From Marchantia polymorpha subsp. ruderalis (Eukaryota; Streptophyta; Marchantiopsida; Marchantiales; Marchantiaceae): DNA of 64,000 bases. Shown here in pieces: positions 20,001 to 33,220 of this stretch. The position numbers and the translations under genes were made by a program. The notes beneath the pieces are model-generated. The model ran no database searches, was not told where the DNA came from, and saw only the letters and a list, made by a program, of their open reading frames with translations. Location of the stretch: positions 4,504,001-4,568,000 of the forward strand of contig AP031354.1 of assembly GCA_037833965.1 (NCBI GenBank), in the 5' to 3' direction. Every line of letters begins with the position of its first letter. Position 1 is the stretch's first letter.

Positions 20001-21165
20001 ACGGCTAATATTAAGTTTTTTTTTTGTGTTTCTTCAAAAATTGATGATGAACAGATCTACAAACAACGGAGAGTAATTGAGTGTCAATGGGAATATAAAA
20101 ACGATTATATTTCCTTTGAAGATATAAAGTTCAGCTAATCGTTATTTAAATTAGAAGTGGTTAATAGATAGTTTTACATACTTGGTAAGATTTTATTATG
20201 TATACCATTTATAATTAATTAATTAAAATTTTTTAAGTGATATATGAAATGTGAATAATGCTTGTTTTTGTTCTGCAAATTTAACTCCAAGTAAAGACTT
20301 GAAGGAAAATATATACAAGAGTGAAACTCTATTATTGATCAAAGATTTGCCAAAAATGATTTTTTTTAATATATTTTTCAAGAGATTAAATCAACACATC
20401 AAACAAATAAAATAAATCTAGCAGATGACTTTTCTTTTGTGTTAGTAGTAACACAAATGTTCTGCATGAGAGAAAATATATTCTCTCACGAAAATCTTAC
20501 AACTAGATTTATTTAAAAAAATGCTTATATTTTTTTTTCCAATATTTGAAAAAAAATTTAATGTCGATGTTTAGCATCTAGATGAAAGTCTGCACAAAAC
20601 ATAATGTATTTTTCAACAAAAATCAATTTTGTCTTTGCTAAGAACCTTACCATAGACCTATCGCCATCTTTGGGGGAAGATTTAGTAGTTTTTCGTCGTC
20701 AATTTTTTATAACCTATTTGAATAAACTAAAATTTAAATAAATTTGATAAAAATGTTAAGAAAAATATAGATATAATTAAAAAATATATTTTAAGATACC
20801 AAAAACAAAGATGTAAAAATTCTAAAAAAACTATCAAGATTTTCAACAATCTTTGTATGAAAGAACTATTTATTGAACATGAAATAATCAGGCATATAAT
20901 TTATATTTAAAGCAGAATAAAAAAACATTTCAAGAAAAAATATATAGATTTGTTTATGGAATATTTTAACACATCAAAATCTAGAATAAAATAGTTAAAG
21001 ACATTGAAAAGGAACGTATGAGATTTTGAAAGATATCTTAGAAAATGAAATAATAATTATTTTAAAAAATATGATATAATAATTCCAAAAAAATAAAAAT
21101 CTTTAGCAATTATTTCTATTACTATTTCCATCTGAAAAGTTTTTAATTTGAAATATCAATGTGTA
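17021..21165. repeat. AT-rich repeat unit, copy 1, right part
   Basis: This is the continuation of 10893-11660 across the LINE. It matches 29111-33220 throughout, with many small indels. No coding sequence is credible. Within it a degenerate motif of the type GTGAAACCTTGAATTATATA, followed by TTTAATGCAAAATAATGAAAT, recurs about every 250-330 bp (for example near 17090, 17385, 18350, 18665, 19130, 19730 and 20885), so the unit is itself an old, worn tandem array. It ends at about 21165 where a 190-bp copy of sequence from 40.8 kb begins. Confidence 0.8.
18831..19018. other. Non-AT-rich island inside the array, copy 1
   Basis: About 185 bp of ordinary composition sits inside the AT-rich array. 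Its counterpart is 30906-31090. It contains a 60-codon plus-strand frame with several His and Cys, but copy 2 changes the end of the frame. It could be a short mobile-element remnant or a gene scrap carried by the array. I do not recognise it. Confidence 0.4.
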
Positions 21166-21356
21166 GATACAAAAATCTCTTCTACAGAAACATATGAGCC
21201 AAAACTATTGAAGGCATTCCATTTGGAATGCGACGTGGCAAACCTGCAATTGTTACATCTCTCGCCCTGAACCAACCAACGTGCGAAAGATTTCACTCAC
21301 GCTTCGAAAAAGTTTGTAATTAATATGATTAATAGAATCCGTGTGGAATATTGTGC
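21166..21356. repeat. 190-bp duplicate of sequence at 40757-40951
   Basis: The two stretches agree over about 190 bp with few differences. At 40.8 kb the sequence lies just upstream of the cobalamin-binding-type gene. Here it links the AT-rich unit to the older GTGCAC-family element, which begins at 21357 exactly where the match ends. Confidence 0.8.
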
Positions 21357-22241
21357 TGTAATAACCCACCAAAGGCTAAAACTGCAATAGTGGTAGAAAG
21401 GTCGGACCCACAGGGACAGAGGCAACACACAGAGTACAAAGTGTCACATTTAACATACTATTAAAGAGTTTAAATTCTCAGGCGACTATCACTCCCAAAA
21501 ATACTGCAAGTGTCCACTCGGAGATCACTCAGAGGTCGCACAGTGCACCGTAGTTCACTCAACACACACACACACCTGAAACTATAGAAACACAACTCAG
21601 AGGTCGGTTAGGACCTCCACTTAAGATTTCAGGGGAAAGTCTCTCGCGAATACACTCAGCGGATCTGCGGGTAGTAACTCCCAACTCCGGCTTTTACAAC
21701 CCTTCCACTAGTTTCTGCTAGCACAGGGAACCCGGATTGGACTCCCTACTTCGGATCGAAGTAACTCACACGCGGTGAAAAACACACTCAACTCACAAAA
21801 CGCGCAGAGAACACAGGTCCGAACTTAGAGACTCAACTGAGAAACGATCCAGTAGCACACCATAACAGTGTATTGAAGAGTTTGAATTCTTAGGCACTTG
21901 TCATTCCCAGAAATACTACAGGGGTTGCCCTGAAGGCACCTGCTGCAGCGTAACCTGAATTACAAGCAAGGCTTACTCCAAGTAACAAAACTTCACTTTG
22001 GCATTCAGGGGAAAAATCCCGAAGGAGTACAATCAGGAACAATCACTCGAAAGTGTAAGGGGGAACTGTTCAAGTATCTAACTAGTAACTGGCTCTAAGC
22101 ATCAGCAATCACCCGCAGGTGTAGATCCGAACTACTCAAGTCTCTAACCAGTATACTAGCTCTCAACATTAGGCCGAAGGTCTTCAGCTACAAAATGCGG
22201 ATCGCCAAGTTGTAGCTCCTCTTGCGTGGTGACAGAACTAA
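21357..22241 (-). mobile_element. Older relative of the 5.4-kb element, left piece
   Basis: It begins TGTAATAACCCACC and follows the end of the 5.4-kb element (22242-23130) at clearly lower identity. It is interrupted at 22237-22241 (ACTAA) by the complete copy 2 and continues at 27632. It includes the repeated modules and a short GT/AC run. It is a worn fossil of the same family, with many small differences. Confidence 0.8.
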
Positions 22242-25200
22242 TGTAATAACCCACTAAAGGCTAAAACTGCAATATAGTGGTAGAAAGGTCGAACCCACAG
22301 GGACAGAGGAACACACAGGGTACAAAATGTCACGTTTAACAGACTATTGATGAGTTTGAATTCTCAGGCGACTGTCACTCCCAGAAATACTGCAAGTGTC
22401 CACTCGGAGCGCACTCGGAGGTCGCACAGTGCAGCGTAACACACACACACACACACACACACCTGAAACTACAGAAACACAACCTAGAGATCCGTTAGGA
22501 CCTCTACTTCAAGATTTCAGGGGGAAAGTCTCTCAAGAGTACACTCGGCAAAGCTGCGGGCAGTGACTTCCAACTCCGGCTTTTACAACACTTCCACTAG
22601 CTTGCTGCTAGTGTAGGAAACCCGGTTTGGACTGCCTACTTCGGATCGAAGTCACTCATACGCGGTGAACAACACTCTCAACTCACAAAACGCGCAGAGA
22701 ACACAGGTCCGCACTGAAGGACTCACTGTGAAACATTCCAGTAACACAACAACAGTCTATTGAAGAGTTTGAATTCTCAGGCACTTGTCATTCCCAGAAA
22801 TACTACAGGGGTTACCCTCAAGGCACCTGCTGCAGCGTAACCTGAATTTACAACCAAGGCTTACACGAAGTAGCAAAACTTCACTTTGGCATTCAGGGGA
22901 AAAATCCCAAAGGAGTACAATCAGAAAGAAACACTCGAAGGTGTAGGGGCGAAACTGTTCAAGTATCTAACTAGTCACTGGCTCTGAGCATCGGCAGTCA
23001 CCCGCAGGTGCAGTTCCGAACTACTCAAGTCTCTAACCAATGTGCTAGCTCTGAACATTCGGCCGAAGGCCTTCAGCTACAAAATGCGGAACGCTAAGTT
23101 GTAACTCCTCGTGCGCGGTGACAGAGCTCAAGGACACAAACACGCAAAGGAAATGGGTTCCTGATCTGCACTTCTGATGGGAAAGAACCCCAGGCAAAAC
23201 GCCTGGAACTATTTTATACCTTCTAAGTCCTACCTAGCACTACACTGCACTACGCTACACGCCTGAACCACGCTACACTACACTCCGCGGAACCTGTGCT
23301 ACGTCTCCTGCGCGGCGGACTGCCGCGCACTAACTCCCTACCCTGCCAATCTTCCGCTCGACTGCGCAGTCCCAAACGCTGCAACGCCGCAGACACCTCC
23401 ACTTCGAGGGCGGACATAGTATCTTGCGCCCTGGACAGAAAAGCATCGAGCTTCTTTGCTACCTTCCGCCGACTCCTACTGTCGCCTGACAACAACCCGG
23501 CTGCGCGAAGTTCAAACTCACGCAGTGTGAGTTTCTCCTGCGCCTTCACTTCCCAGTGGGCGTAGCCCTTGAGACAGTGGGCTACACGCCTCGCCGTCTC
23601 CACCTTCGTGCGATCTGCCTCCTTCCTGCGATCCTCTTCAATTATCACTAATTGCGATTCGGCCTCAGCACGTTGCGCTCTCAATTCGCCACACTCTGAC
23701 TGTAACCTGCGGATTAACTCCTCATCCGCCTGCCGTGCGAGCTGACATTGTTCCAACAACCGCGTCTGTCGCACGAGCTCCTCTGACAAAATCCGATTCT
23801 GGGCCTGCTCAGAAATTAGTGCTTCCTTGACCTTCACCTGCTCCTTGGTGAGCTCGTCCAGTTTCTCATCCCTCACCTTCTCGGAGTACTTGTAGAATTT
23901 CTGATTAAGTTTATACTGACCCCACAAGCATGCATGCTTCTCCTTCAATTCCCTCAACTCCTGGTCCACTCTAGCTAACAGCTTGCTGGTGTGGACTTTA
24001 GTGCGAGTCCGCCTGCGCACTAACTCGATGTAAGATCCCGGCTGAAGTGGGTCGGCGTATTTATCGACCTTGCGATCCAAGTACCTCAGCAACGGAATCA
24101 CCTGCTCAGAGAGCGCCGCCGCCGGCGCTCCGACAATTTCCTCCTCCTCCTCCTCGGTGTCCTCTGCTCCTGACATTTCTTCGGTGGAGCCTCCGTCGTC
24201 ATCATCCGAGTGGAGAATTTCAGTCGCCATTGATTGCGTCGGCGACTGACCCGAGTGGGGCTGCACGTCGTCGACGTGTGCTGCCTGCGAAGGCCCGGCT
24301 GCAGCCTCGCTGCTCTTCGCCAAAATGTCTAAGGCGGTAGGCGAATGTGCCCGTGCGGCATCCCCGCCGCTCGCTTGTTGGTCGTCTACCGTGTCCTCTC
24401 TGCCGCCGACGCCCGCCGCCGAAGGCGATCGAGCAAAGGGTGGCTGCGCGGGGTTTGATTGCGCATCGCGCATCGAAATTTCATTCCGCGGACAGTCACT
24501 CCGCTCCTCCGTCTGTTGCTGCTCCCTTGATCGGTCCGTGGGGGCTGTGCTTGGCCTGTGCGCAGGCGCAAATGCCGGCGCCTTGTCCGCCGCAGGCGTA
24601 GCGCCGCGGACGTCCACCGCCAAAGGCGACATGGCCGGGGGCCGCTCGCCCGATGTCCCTTGGCCTATAGGCCCTACCGCCGAAGGCGCATCTATCGGCG
24701 GACTACCCGCCGTTGGTGCGGCCTCCGCACGCTCCCTGCTCGTATCTCCTCGGCTCGAAGGCCCTGGCGCCGAAGGCGCAAATTGCGGCGCGTGGTGCGC
24801 CGGAGGGTCTGGCCCCGAGGGCCGGTGTCTCGTAGGCGGCTCTTCCGCCGGCTCCTTCCCCTTCCTACGTTGGAACGGGGGTGATTCCTGCCTGTGCACA
24901 GGCGGCACGTGTGGAGGTGACCTGTGCACAGGCGACCTGTGCATAGGCGAGCGCCTGTGCACAGGCGGACTGTTCCTTCCCACGCGTAAGCGTAGATCTA
25001 CGTCCACTTGTGATCGCCTGTCCGCGGAGGCTCGTCCGTCCGCGGAGTCTCGTCTGTGCGCAAACGGAACATCTGTCCGCAACGCACGTGGTAACTCCGG
25101 AGGCCCTTGGCCCGTAGGCGGCCTCTCTCCCGTCGAGGCTGCAGCGTGGTCTGCTGCTCCTGCGGTCGTCCGCGCTTCCTCATGCTTCTCTGGCGACGCA

Positions 25201-27631
25201 CTTCCTTTCTCCGTCGCAATCGTCGCCGTGTCCGCACTGTTGGCTGGTCACACCAGTCTGCGTGCCTTCTGCTTCGGCCGGCTGTATGACTCGTACAACG
25301 GCCGCGGTCGAATGGGAGCAGAGGGTTCTTGATGCTGCTCCTCTTCGGACTCTTCTCTCCATCGCCGCTTCCGCGGCACTCGTGCTGCAGGAGTGTTTCT
25401 CCCTTCGTCCCTCCGCCTTGATGGGGTAGAAGTCGGTGACTCCTCTGCATCAGTGTCGACCTCATTCTCCCGTACATACTTCCCGGGATGGTCGACGGAC
25501 AACGGCGGAAAATGCTCAAGCTCCGCCGCTGTCAAACAATTCCGCTGTCGATAAAAATTGATGAGGAAAGGAGAGAGATGGTTTAGAGTTCCCCCCTTCT
25601 CCTCAAAAGCGTGCTGTCGCATCACCCTGTGTAGGATGCTCGCCCAGTGAATTGGAGTTCCCTCGATGACGCACTCCACAAAAGAGACCTGCCACAATGT
25701 GATGTAGCAGGCGCGGTGTGGCTGCAGTAATTGCATCAGCGCCGCGGACAAAGTCCGGCGAAATCGATCCTTGTAATCACGGGTCCTGTACCCATTCTTG
25801 GTAGACCTCCCGGTCTTGAACAGCTCCACAAATTGCGCCTCTTCCTGCTTGGTCACCTTGATGCTCTCACTGTCGAAAAGGAGATGCCCTGGCATGCCGG
25901 CACACCTTCCCAAGGCCTGCGCCCAATCTTGGACTGTCCACCGATCAACATGCGGACGCAATCCGCGCGAGGGTGGTCCCTGTGGCTCTAGCCACTCGCG
26001 CACCATATTCGCACAGATGTAGTTCCATCCCCATAGCAAGAAATCGAGCTTTCTTGCTATTAAGCGCTCCTCAAAAGCGCGCAGCCCGTTCTGTGGTAGG
26101 CGAAGTGGCACCATCCGCAATCTGCCCGGTCTCGTCATTGCGTTCCTGGAGTTCGCTCGCCCGCTCATTCTACTTCCGCACCGCCCGAGCTCCTTTCTCT
26201 CTCGGCAAACTCTAATCGCCCTCAATTCCAAATCCCGCGCACTCACTTCTCCCTCAATCACCAAGAAATCCCCTGTGCGGCGACGTCGAGAATGTTTAGC
26301 AGCCAGCAGATGGATGCGCGCAGCGCGCACAAGAGATTGGAATCGCGAATTCAAGAATGGGACGCTCTCCGCCGCCCGGTCGAAGGTCATGGTCGGTTCT
26401 TGCTCGTGGAGGACGTCTCACTTGATGGCCGCGCCGGCTCTACGCTGGAACGGTCTCCGCTCTCACGCGCGGCTTCACGCTCCGCCGTCGCCGATTAAAC
26501 TCTCACGCTCGAATTGGCGGATTTGAACTCCGCGAGCGTATTACCCCGCGGACATGGGAGCGCAGCGCCGAAGGCGAGTTTTCCGCCTTGCGCGGTACAC
26601 TTGTTCGTACCGCCCCTCGGCCAATCCCCTTCTGCCTTGACGCGTGTGTCCGCATGTCGGACAAAAGTTCAACTCCTGCCTGTGCGCAGGCAGACTCCTC
26701 GGCGGATTCTCCGCCGGCGCGGAACTTCATCCTCCTGTGTACAGGCGCTCGCCTGTGCGCAGGCGAATTCCGTGCGCGGCGTCGCGCTGGCGCGGAAGGC
26801 GTTGACCGTGGTCAGCCGTCTCCGTCCAGTCTGTCCGTTCCTTGTCTCTTCGTCGGCGCTTCCGCCGCCGCAACTCCGTCCGTCCAAGAGCGCATCCACC
26901 CGTCCCGTCCGCATGGTCCGTACGGATTTGATTACTCTGGCGGCTCCTTGCTCGTCCGCGGCGTCGCGCTGGCGCAGAAGGCGCCGTACACTTTCTACCT
27001 CACAAGGCGCATTTCTAGGGCCCAAGGCGGATTTTCCGCCGACGCCGAAGCGCCTGTGCACATGCGACCTGTGCGTAGGCGGACTTCGCGCCTCCCCAAA
27101 CCCTACTTCGCCTGTGCACAGGCGAACGCCTTCGTCCGCGCATAGGACAAAACTTGATTCCCCCTTCCGCGTAGGCGGAATTCCCGCCGGTGGCGAACTC
27201 CTTCCGCCGAAGGCGACCGTCTCCGTATCTTCCAATAGTGATAACTCCCTAAGTCCTCATCCGTTCCAAGCGTTCTTGGACTCGTTGGAATCAGTGCGTC
27301 GAGCTCTTTCCAACGAGACCCTAACTTGGTCAAGGCGCCCCAGGGTTGACCTAATTATGGAGGATTTCCCTACCGCCGCGGACGCAACCTCCGAAGGCGG
27401 GTTTTGCGCCTTGCGTCGCAGGGATCCTAACTGCAGAGCTCGCAGGGAGGGTGGTGCCTGTCCTTACTGCTGCACCCCAAATCCTAGATTCTACAAGATC
27501 CCTCGAGAATCCCCGCGATCTTCCGGATTCACTCCGTTTTGATGTACCGAAGGCTATTTACAATGCTGCCAGGGTACAGTTTTCCAAAAATGTTTTAATT
27601 TCCTCAAAATTGCCAAAAGTGGGGTACCACA
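22242..27631 (-). mobile_element. 5.4-kb GC-rich element of unknown class, copy 2 (inverted)
   Basis: This is the reverse-strand counterpart of 1891-7265, nearly the same length (5,390 against 5,375 bp). It is flanked by the 5-bp duplication ACTAA at 22237-22241 and 27632-27636, and it lies inside the older relative of its own family. It has the same ends (TGTAATAACCCAC on the left; TGTGGTACCCCAC read inward from the right), TATA box, coding region and palindrome-rich leader as copy 1. It looks structurally whole, with about one break in the coding region. Its insertion must postdate that of the surrounding older copy. Confidence 0.85.
23250..26390 (-). pseudogene. Coding region of the 5.4-kb element, copy 2 (unknown coiled-coil, proline-rich protein)
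   Basis: It follows copy 1 closely: Arg-rich start, aromatic-rich globular block (about 25450-26100), PVHRR-type repeats from GTGCAC palindromes (about 24890-24975), an acidic segment with a Glu run (around 24140-24160), then a long coiled coil (about 23580-24010) and a basic tail with RSRRKVAKKLDAF. The coiled-coil half is better preserved here than in copy 1. Overall it has about one break. No catalytic domain is recognised. The coil and the proline-rich arm could suggest a structural or nucleic-acid-packaging role, but this is only a guess from composition. Confidence 0.6.
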
Positions 27632-28342
27632 ACTAAGGCTACAAACACGCAGAGAAAATGAGTTCCTGATCTACACTTCCAAAACTGGAAGAATCCCAAG
27701 ACAAGACGCCTTGAACTACTTTATACCTTCTAAGTCCTAACTAACACTACACTACACTACCTGCAATGGTGCGAGCCGCAACAAATCCTACACCTGAGGA
27801 GTCGGCGGCTGCCTTCCCCTCTAACTTACAACCTAAATCTAACCCTAACCCTTAATCTGAATCCTAAGCCTACTGTACAGAGCCGCTAGCGTCTTTAACC
27901 GCTTTACATCCAAGATCTGAGGCTGAAAATTTGCAGGCATGCGTGGCCGGCTAAGACTAACGGCCCCACCAAATTTCAGATCCATCTGATCGTCCATTGC
28001 AAAGATATAGGCCCCGCAAGATCTCTGAACCTAGGCCAAAATTTTTTCTCCAAAATCCGAGATCCAGGGGACCCACATGCCGCTTGAATGCCGTTCCCGC
28101 GATTATGGGTAACGGCCTGCTCCTCACGTGCGACTTCACGCCCCGCCGTTCTGCCTCCCACGCTTGACATAATCCCGCCAATTTCCGCCATAGGAAATCT
28201 TCTGCCACGTGGCGCCAAAGGTGCCGTACAAAGAAATTCACCCCCGAAGGCGAACATCTAGGGCCGAAGGCGGATTTCCCGCCGGAGGCGAACTCCTTCC
28301 GCCGGAGGCGAACGTCTACGTGTCTTCCGAGAGTCATATACC
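27632..28342 (-). mobile_element. Older relative of the 5.4-kb element, right piece
   Basis: It resumes the fossil element of 21357-22241: about 27637-27770 matches 23127-23260. The main coding part is absent. In its place is a stretch (about 27780-28150) that includes a block like the LINE 5' UTR monomer halves (about 27920-28030). About 28110-28342 matches leader sequence of the young element (GAAGGCG-rich). It is cut at about 28343 by the AT-rich unit, so its far end is missing. Confidence 0.65.
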
Positions 28343-31300
28343 TCATCGAAAGTCAAGCCATATCCACTCAACATGTACAAAATTGTTCCAAGAGACATTG
28401 TGAGGGAAACACGTCATTCATTGAAACTAATCACGTGATTGCAGGGACCTGAACACGTCGGTAACTTCGATCCAGAGTTTGACTCAGAACAGAACTAATC
28501 AGAGAATCGATGATTGTGACGGGAGATCAGAAGCCATAGAGAGTCAGTGACAGCAGGTTTGCAGGATTCTATTATTCTTCTGCGAATCTCGGCACCCATC
28601 CTATTGCAAATACCGAATCTGCTCCTGCTTCGGATGATTCGCCAGCTTGAATCACATCCGAGAAAGACCAGAACCCACATTGTACAAGCAGTAGATATGT
28701 CATTGAGAGCATTCTTGTCGTTCGTCTACAAAAATTTGGTAATTTTCATAATAATTATATATATTCTTCAAATAAAGAAAATAATTTTATATTTTTGAGA
28801 ATACTTTCTCAAGAATTTTTTTCATTTTTAAAATTAATTTTTTAATATTTTTATGCATTTAAATATTACATAAAGATTATTTCCGTTTGGTAAAAAATTT
28901 CAACAAAAATGCTACAAAATAAATGGTATTATTTCAGAAAAATATAAAAATTAAGAAATTTTTTTTAATAATATTATAATTTTTAAATTCATATATATCT
29001 GAATAATATTTTCAAAAATATCAAAAACGTTAGAAATATTAAAAATATAATGTTAATAAATAAAAAAATAATATCATTTTAGAAACATATAAGAACTATA
29101 TTTTTAACAAAAGACAAAGACAAGAGTTTTAAGAGATTAAAACTCTTGTTATGAAAGAAAAAAATAGTTATATTTTTGAGCATGAAATATTGAGTTATAT
29201 AATAGATAGTCAATGCAAAATACTAAAAAGTTTTAATTTAAAAAAATAATTTGAGAACAAATTTCAATTTAAAATAAAGTAATTGAAGACATCAACAAAA
29301 TAGATTTATTTTTTTAAAACTAAAAACCAATAAAATTTTGTTTGGAAATAAACAAGAATCAAAATTTCAAAAAAACTAAAAAATATACCAAGATATTAAA
29401 TAATATATATGAGAAAAAACAATTTTTGAAAAATTCCTTTTAAAACGTGAAACCTTGAATTATATAATATCTATTTTATATTTTACATATTTTAAAGAAT
29501 AATATCAAAAATATTTTATGGAATAGTCAGATTAATACGTTGTAAAAAATTGAGTTGGAACTTTGATAAATATCAGAGTTATTTAACACAGAATAAGATA
29601 TTTGTAGAAAAATATATAAAGTTTTTCATGGAATACATGAACCCTTCTAAATTTTAAAACATTAAATTTAGACATTATAGATTTATTTTGTAAAATTATT
29701 GTAAAAGATAAAAATAAAAAAAAAATTTAAAAAAAAAATTTGACCACTATAATTTCCAAATTTTCAAAATGGAAAAAATATCTAACAATCTCTCCTCATG
29801 ATAGAAAATATGTCTTGAACGTATAAATTGAAAAATATTATATATAAATAAATTGAAAATATTAGTTTCAGAGAAAAATATATAGAATTTTTTATGGAAT
29901 ATTTCAACACTTAAAAATTTAAAAATGCAAGCTAAATCCTATAAGTTTAAAATTTCCTAAAAATTTAGGTATATATTTAAAACTGTATTTGCCAATCTCT
30001 TCAGGAAAAAAAAAACTAATTGATACAATATTTTGTGCGTTGTGACTTTATATACATAAAAGCATTTTTGAAAAATAAATTAACAGCCATAATTTTCAAA
30101 CATAAAATTTTTTTAACGTGAATATTGTAAATACATAATTTATTTTTAATTTAGAACAATGAATTATTTTAGAGAACTATACATAGAATTATTTTTTGAA
30201 TATTTGAACAGATCAAAAATTAAAAGAAAATTAGCTCAAAAATTTTAAAAAAAAAGAAAAATCTGAAAAAGATCATAAATAACATTATTTTTTAAGTAAC
30301 GTCTTTAAAAAATGTTTTTTATAAAAAAAAATTCATAATTTTAAAAAACCTTATGAAAAGACATTAAAATATACTGATAATCTTTTTATGAATGAAAAAA
30401 ATTTTAGAATAATATTTTTTTTTGTTGTGAAAATTTGAGGTATATAATATATCTAATGTAGAAAAATAAAATATTTTAAAAAAATAAATATAATTCTTTA
30501 TAAAATAATCAAACACAGCAAATTTAAAAAACTTAGTTCAAAACATAGAATAAAATCTGAAGAAAATTTTTTTAAATTATTCTGAGGAAAATAATAAATA
30601 TTTTTATTTTTAAAGTAAAACAAAAACTATGATTTTCCAATCATCAGTATATATACCAAAATATAAAAAATCTCTATGTGAATTTTTGTTTTTTTGAATT
30701 TACTTTTTTTAAAAAAAGTTGTTAGAATATTAGTTTATGGAACTTGAAACCTTGATTTTTATAATATTTATTTAATAAAAATAATGAAATGATTTAGATT
30801 AGGATATATAAATTTTTTATAAAATATTTGAAAACAATAAAAATTTGCAATAAATTAGATAGTGAATATAATTTTAAAAAATATTTTTGAAATTAATAAT
30901 TAATTTTGATTCCAACAGCACCTATATGTCACTGCACTTTGAACAATCTGCATGGATACTTCTTGGTACGTGGACCTAAGTGCTACCCAACACATGGCTC
31001 TAGTTTCATCTTCCCGCATCGGATTACACCTAGCAACCGCCACTCTGTCTTCAGAGATCAACAAACATTTATACCAAGGGCCGCTAACAGATCCTAAAAA
31101 TTATTTAAAATTATAATTTAAAAATTACTAAAATAAATACCAAGTTATATAACAATCTCTTAATGAAAGACACAAATTATTTAATAAACATGTTATTGAA
31201 TGTGAATTTTTTAAGTGTATAATGTATATTTAATGCTAAATAATGAAATATGTTAGAAAAAATATACCTTATTTTTATAAAATACCTGAACACACTGAAA

Positions 31301-33220
31301 CTTTTAAAAAAATTTGTTTTAGACATAAAACATCAAAAAATAATTAAAAATTTATAATTAAAAACAACCATAAGAACTATAATTTTAAAAGTTCCAAAAA
31401 ATAGTCACATATTTAATAATATATCAGTGATAAAAAGGAAATTATTGAAAAATTATTTTATTGTATATGAAAAATCATGTTATTTTAAAATAATTAGAAT
31501 TTCAAAGGTCTATATTATTATCTTGTGGATCGTCCTACCTTGACCTATACAATATATGATTTTAGAAAAAAGTTAAATTATTTTTTAAAAATTTATTAAA
31601 TTTTTTATATAATATTTCAACACATCAAAATATAATTCAAGACATTGAGTATAATCTTGATAAAGAATCTTGACTTTGAAAAAATAATATTATTTTTAGA
31701 AAAAATAGCTCTATAATTTTTCAATTGGTAAAAAATATATTCAAAAATGTATTATCTCAATATAAAAGAACAAAATCATTGAAAAATTATTTTCTGGAAT
31801 ATGAAATCTTGAGACATTGATCTATTTTTTAACGCAAAATTATGAAATATTTAAATATAATTGTTAATTTATTTTACATATTTATTCTTATATTATTTTT
31901 TTAATTTAAAAACCATGAGAAACCTCTTAAGAAACTAATAAATTAGTAGCAAGAATGGTCACATCAAGAAGTATCAGGTATGCTGATTTTTCATTGGCAA
32001 AATATGATCAAACATTTTGATTTAAGAAGTCCAAACATTTTGATTTGTTATAAGATGGTTTGGAAGGTTAATATTAAATTTTTTTCTTCTGGTTCTTCAA
32101 AAATTGATGATGAACAGACCTACGAACAACGGAGAATAATTGAGTGTCGATAAGAATATAAAAACGATTATATTTCTTTTGAAGATATAAAGTTCAGCTA
32201 ATTATTATTTAAATTAGAATGTGTTAATAGATAGTTTTACATACTTGGTAAGATTTTATTATGTATATCATTTAGAATTAATTAATTAAAATTTTTTAAG
32301 TGATATATAAAATATGGATAATGCTTGTTTTTATTTTGCAAATTTAACTCCAAGTAAAGACTTGAAAGAAAATATATACAAGATTGAAACTCTATTATTG
32401 ATCAAAGATTTGCCAAAAATGATTTTTGTTGATATATTTTTCAATAGATTATAGTAATACATCAAATAAATAAAATAAATCTAGTCGATGACTTTTCTTC
32501 TGTGTTAGATGTAACACAAATGTTCTGCATGAGAAAAAATATATTCTCTCACGAAAATTTTACAACTAGATTTATTTTAAAAAATGCTTAGATAACTTTT
32601 TTTCTATATTTGAAAAAAAATTCTAATATCGATGTTTAGTATATAGACGAAAGTCTGCACAAAGCAAAATGTATTTTTCAACAAAAATCAATTTTGTCTT
32701 TGCTAAGAACCTTACCATAGACGTATCGCTAGCTTTGGGAGAAGCTTTCGTAGTTTTTTGTCGTTGTCAATTTTTTATAAGATATTTGAATAAACTAAAA
32801 TTTAAATAAATTTGTTAAAAATGTTAAGATATAGATATAATTTTAAAAAATATTTTAAGATACCAAAAACAAAGATGTAAAAATTCTAAAAAAACTATCA
32901 AGATTTTCAACAATCTTTGTATGGAAAAACTATTTATTGAACATGAAATACTCGGGCATATAATTTATATTTAAAGCAGAATAAATTTTTTTTTTAAGAT
33001 TTGTTTATGGAATATTTTAACACATCAAAATCTAGAATAAATTAGTTAAAGACATTGAAAAGGAACGTATGAGATTTTGAAAGATATCTTAGAAAATGAA
33101 ATAATAATTATTTAAAAAAATATAATATAATAATTCCAAAAAAATAAAAATCTTTAGCAATTATTTCTATTAATATTTTCATCTGGAAATTTATTAATTT
33201 GAAATATCAATGTGTAGATC
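28343..33220. repeat. AT-rich repeat unit, copy 2 (LINE-free)
   Basis: It matches 10893-11660 plus 17021-21165. It reads across the LINE insertion point near 29111, so it preserves the empty site. The first roughly 410 bp has ordinary composition, including a 61-codon minus-strand frame (28495-28680) conserved with 11047-11232. The rest is AT-rich and noncoding. Differences between copies are mostly single bases and short A/T-run changes. Confidence 0.85.
30906..31090. other. Non-AT-rich island inside the array, copy 2
   Basis: Counterpart of 18831-19018. It is better conserved than the AT-rich sequence on either side, with a few substitutions and a small indel near 31045. Confidence 0.4.

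Noticed and set aside
17021-21165. Organellar DNA insertion as the source of the AT-rich sequence
   Set aside because: No organelle gene, tRNA or rRNA can be read, and the sequence contains a worn tandem motif.
26514-27542. A 342-codon plus-strand frame over the element leader, with a shorter counterpart at 2379-3014
   Set aside because: The leader is GC-rich and poor in stops in several frames on both strands. The frame is antisense to the coding direction, full of palindrome-derived repeats, and not kept to the same length in the two copies.
27839-27865. Telomere-like CCCTAA repeats
   Set aside because: Only about two adjacent units are present, so they could be chance.
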